Shown here: positions 63,959 through 64,000 of the stretch, in pieces
Layout: each line of letters opens with the position of its first letter
Position numbering within the stretch: position 1 is the first letter of the stretch
Assembly: GCA_034005525.1 (NCBI GenBank)
Contig: JAVEUP010000012.1
Span: 1-64,000 of the forward strand
Length of the DNA stretch: 64,000 bases
Direction of reading: 5' to 3'
DNA from: PWXP01 sp034005525
GTDB lineage: Bacteria > Planctomycetota > Planctomycetia > Pirellulales > Thermoguttaceae
Position numbers and translations under genes: made by a program
Notes under the pieces: model-generated
Told to the model about the DNA's origin: nothing
Seen by the model: the letters and a program-made list of their open reading frames with translations, nothing else
Database searches by the model: none

Positions 63959-64000
63959 TCTGGGCCATGCATGTCTTGGTATAGTCTACCGGAACTGAAG

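Overview
This is a high-GC bacterial window that reads as a planctomycete (probably Pirellulales-like; inferred, no rRNA is present). Supporting features are a PEP-CTERM surface protein, a BBP2-type porin, a PQQ-propeller protein with a methyltransferase-like head, DUF1080, DUF6807, DUF4838, DUF4091 and DUF4912 proteins, Tat-exported Gfo/Idh/MocA oxidoreductases, few long operons, and many short palindromic repeats. No rRNA, tRNA, CRISPR array or complete transposase gene was seen.

Region 1 (1-6.6 kb) is a decayed RHS array. Minus-strand RHS core fragments share a 177-bp near-identical segment present three times. Two of these arms are followed by intact small cargo genes (a secreted 271-aa protein and a 132-aa membrane protein), and no recognisable toxin tip is present. 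A type IV AbiEi/AbiEii toxin-antitoxin pair sits in the array on the opposite strand. The region is broken up by palindromic insertions: a 235-bp element in two copies and several REPIN-like units.

Region 2 (6.6-23.3 kb) carries purB with an HD phosphohydrolase, a large secreted DUF3352-like protein followed by a GntP-type permease, a PPP phosphatase, a large secreted protein that may act on carbohydrate, a CHASE4-like hybrid histidine kinase, a porin, two coupled small membrane proteins and a WD40 membrane protein.

Region 3 (23.7-40 kb) has a PQQ-propeller protein, a HEAT lipoprotein, a DacZ-like diadenylate cyclase, a GNAT protein, and a cluster suited to sugar or polysaccharide breakdown: two Gfo/Idh/MocA enzymes, an alpha/beta-hydrolase, a DUF1080 remnant, DUF6807 and DUF4838.

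Region 4 (40-52 kb) has a FecBCD/BtuFCD-type uptake operon, a stand-alone NusG/RfaH-like factor, a GH123-like DUF4091 protein, and a minus-strand operon DUF4912-ribF-nrnA-Rieske-cytochrome b/c. The cytochrome complex shows several substitutions at redox-relevant positions.

Region 5 (52-64 kb) has a YfhO-like membrane protein, a SIMPL protein, a PEP-CTERM protein with a duplicated domain, an NlpC/P60-like protein, serine acetyltransferase, an EF-G paralogue, hisA, and a short carbohydrate-binding-like ORF.

Across the window, miniature inverted-repeat elements (about 180 bp in three copies, about 100 bp in two copies, 235 bp in two copies) and at least five REPIN-like units fill the gaps between genes. 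Several show compensatory base changes between copies, which suggests selection on a folded structure.
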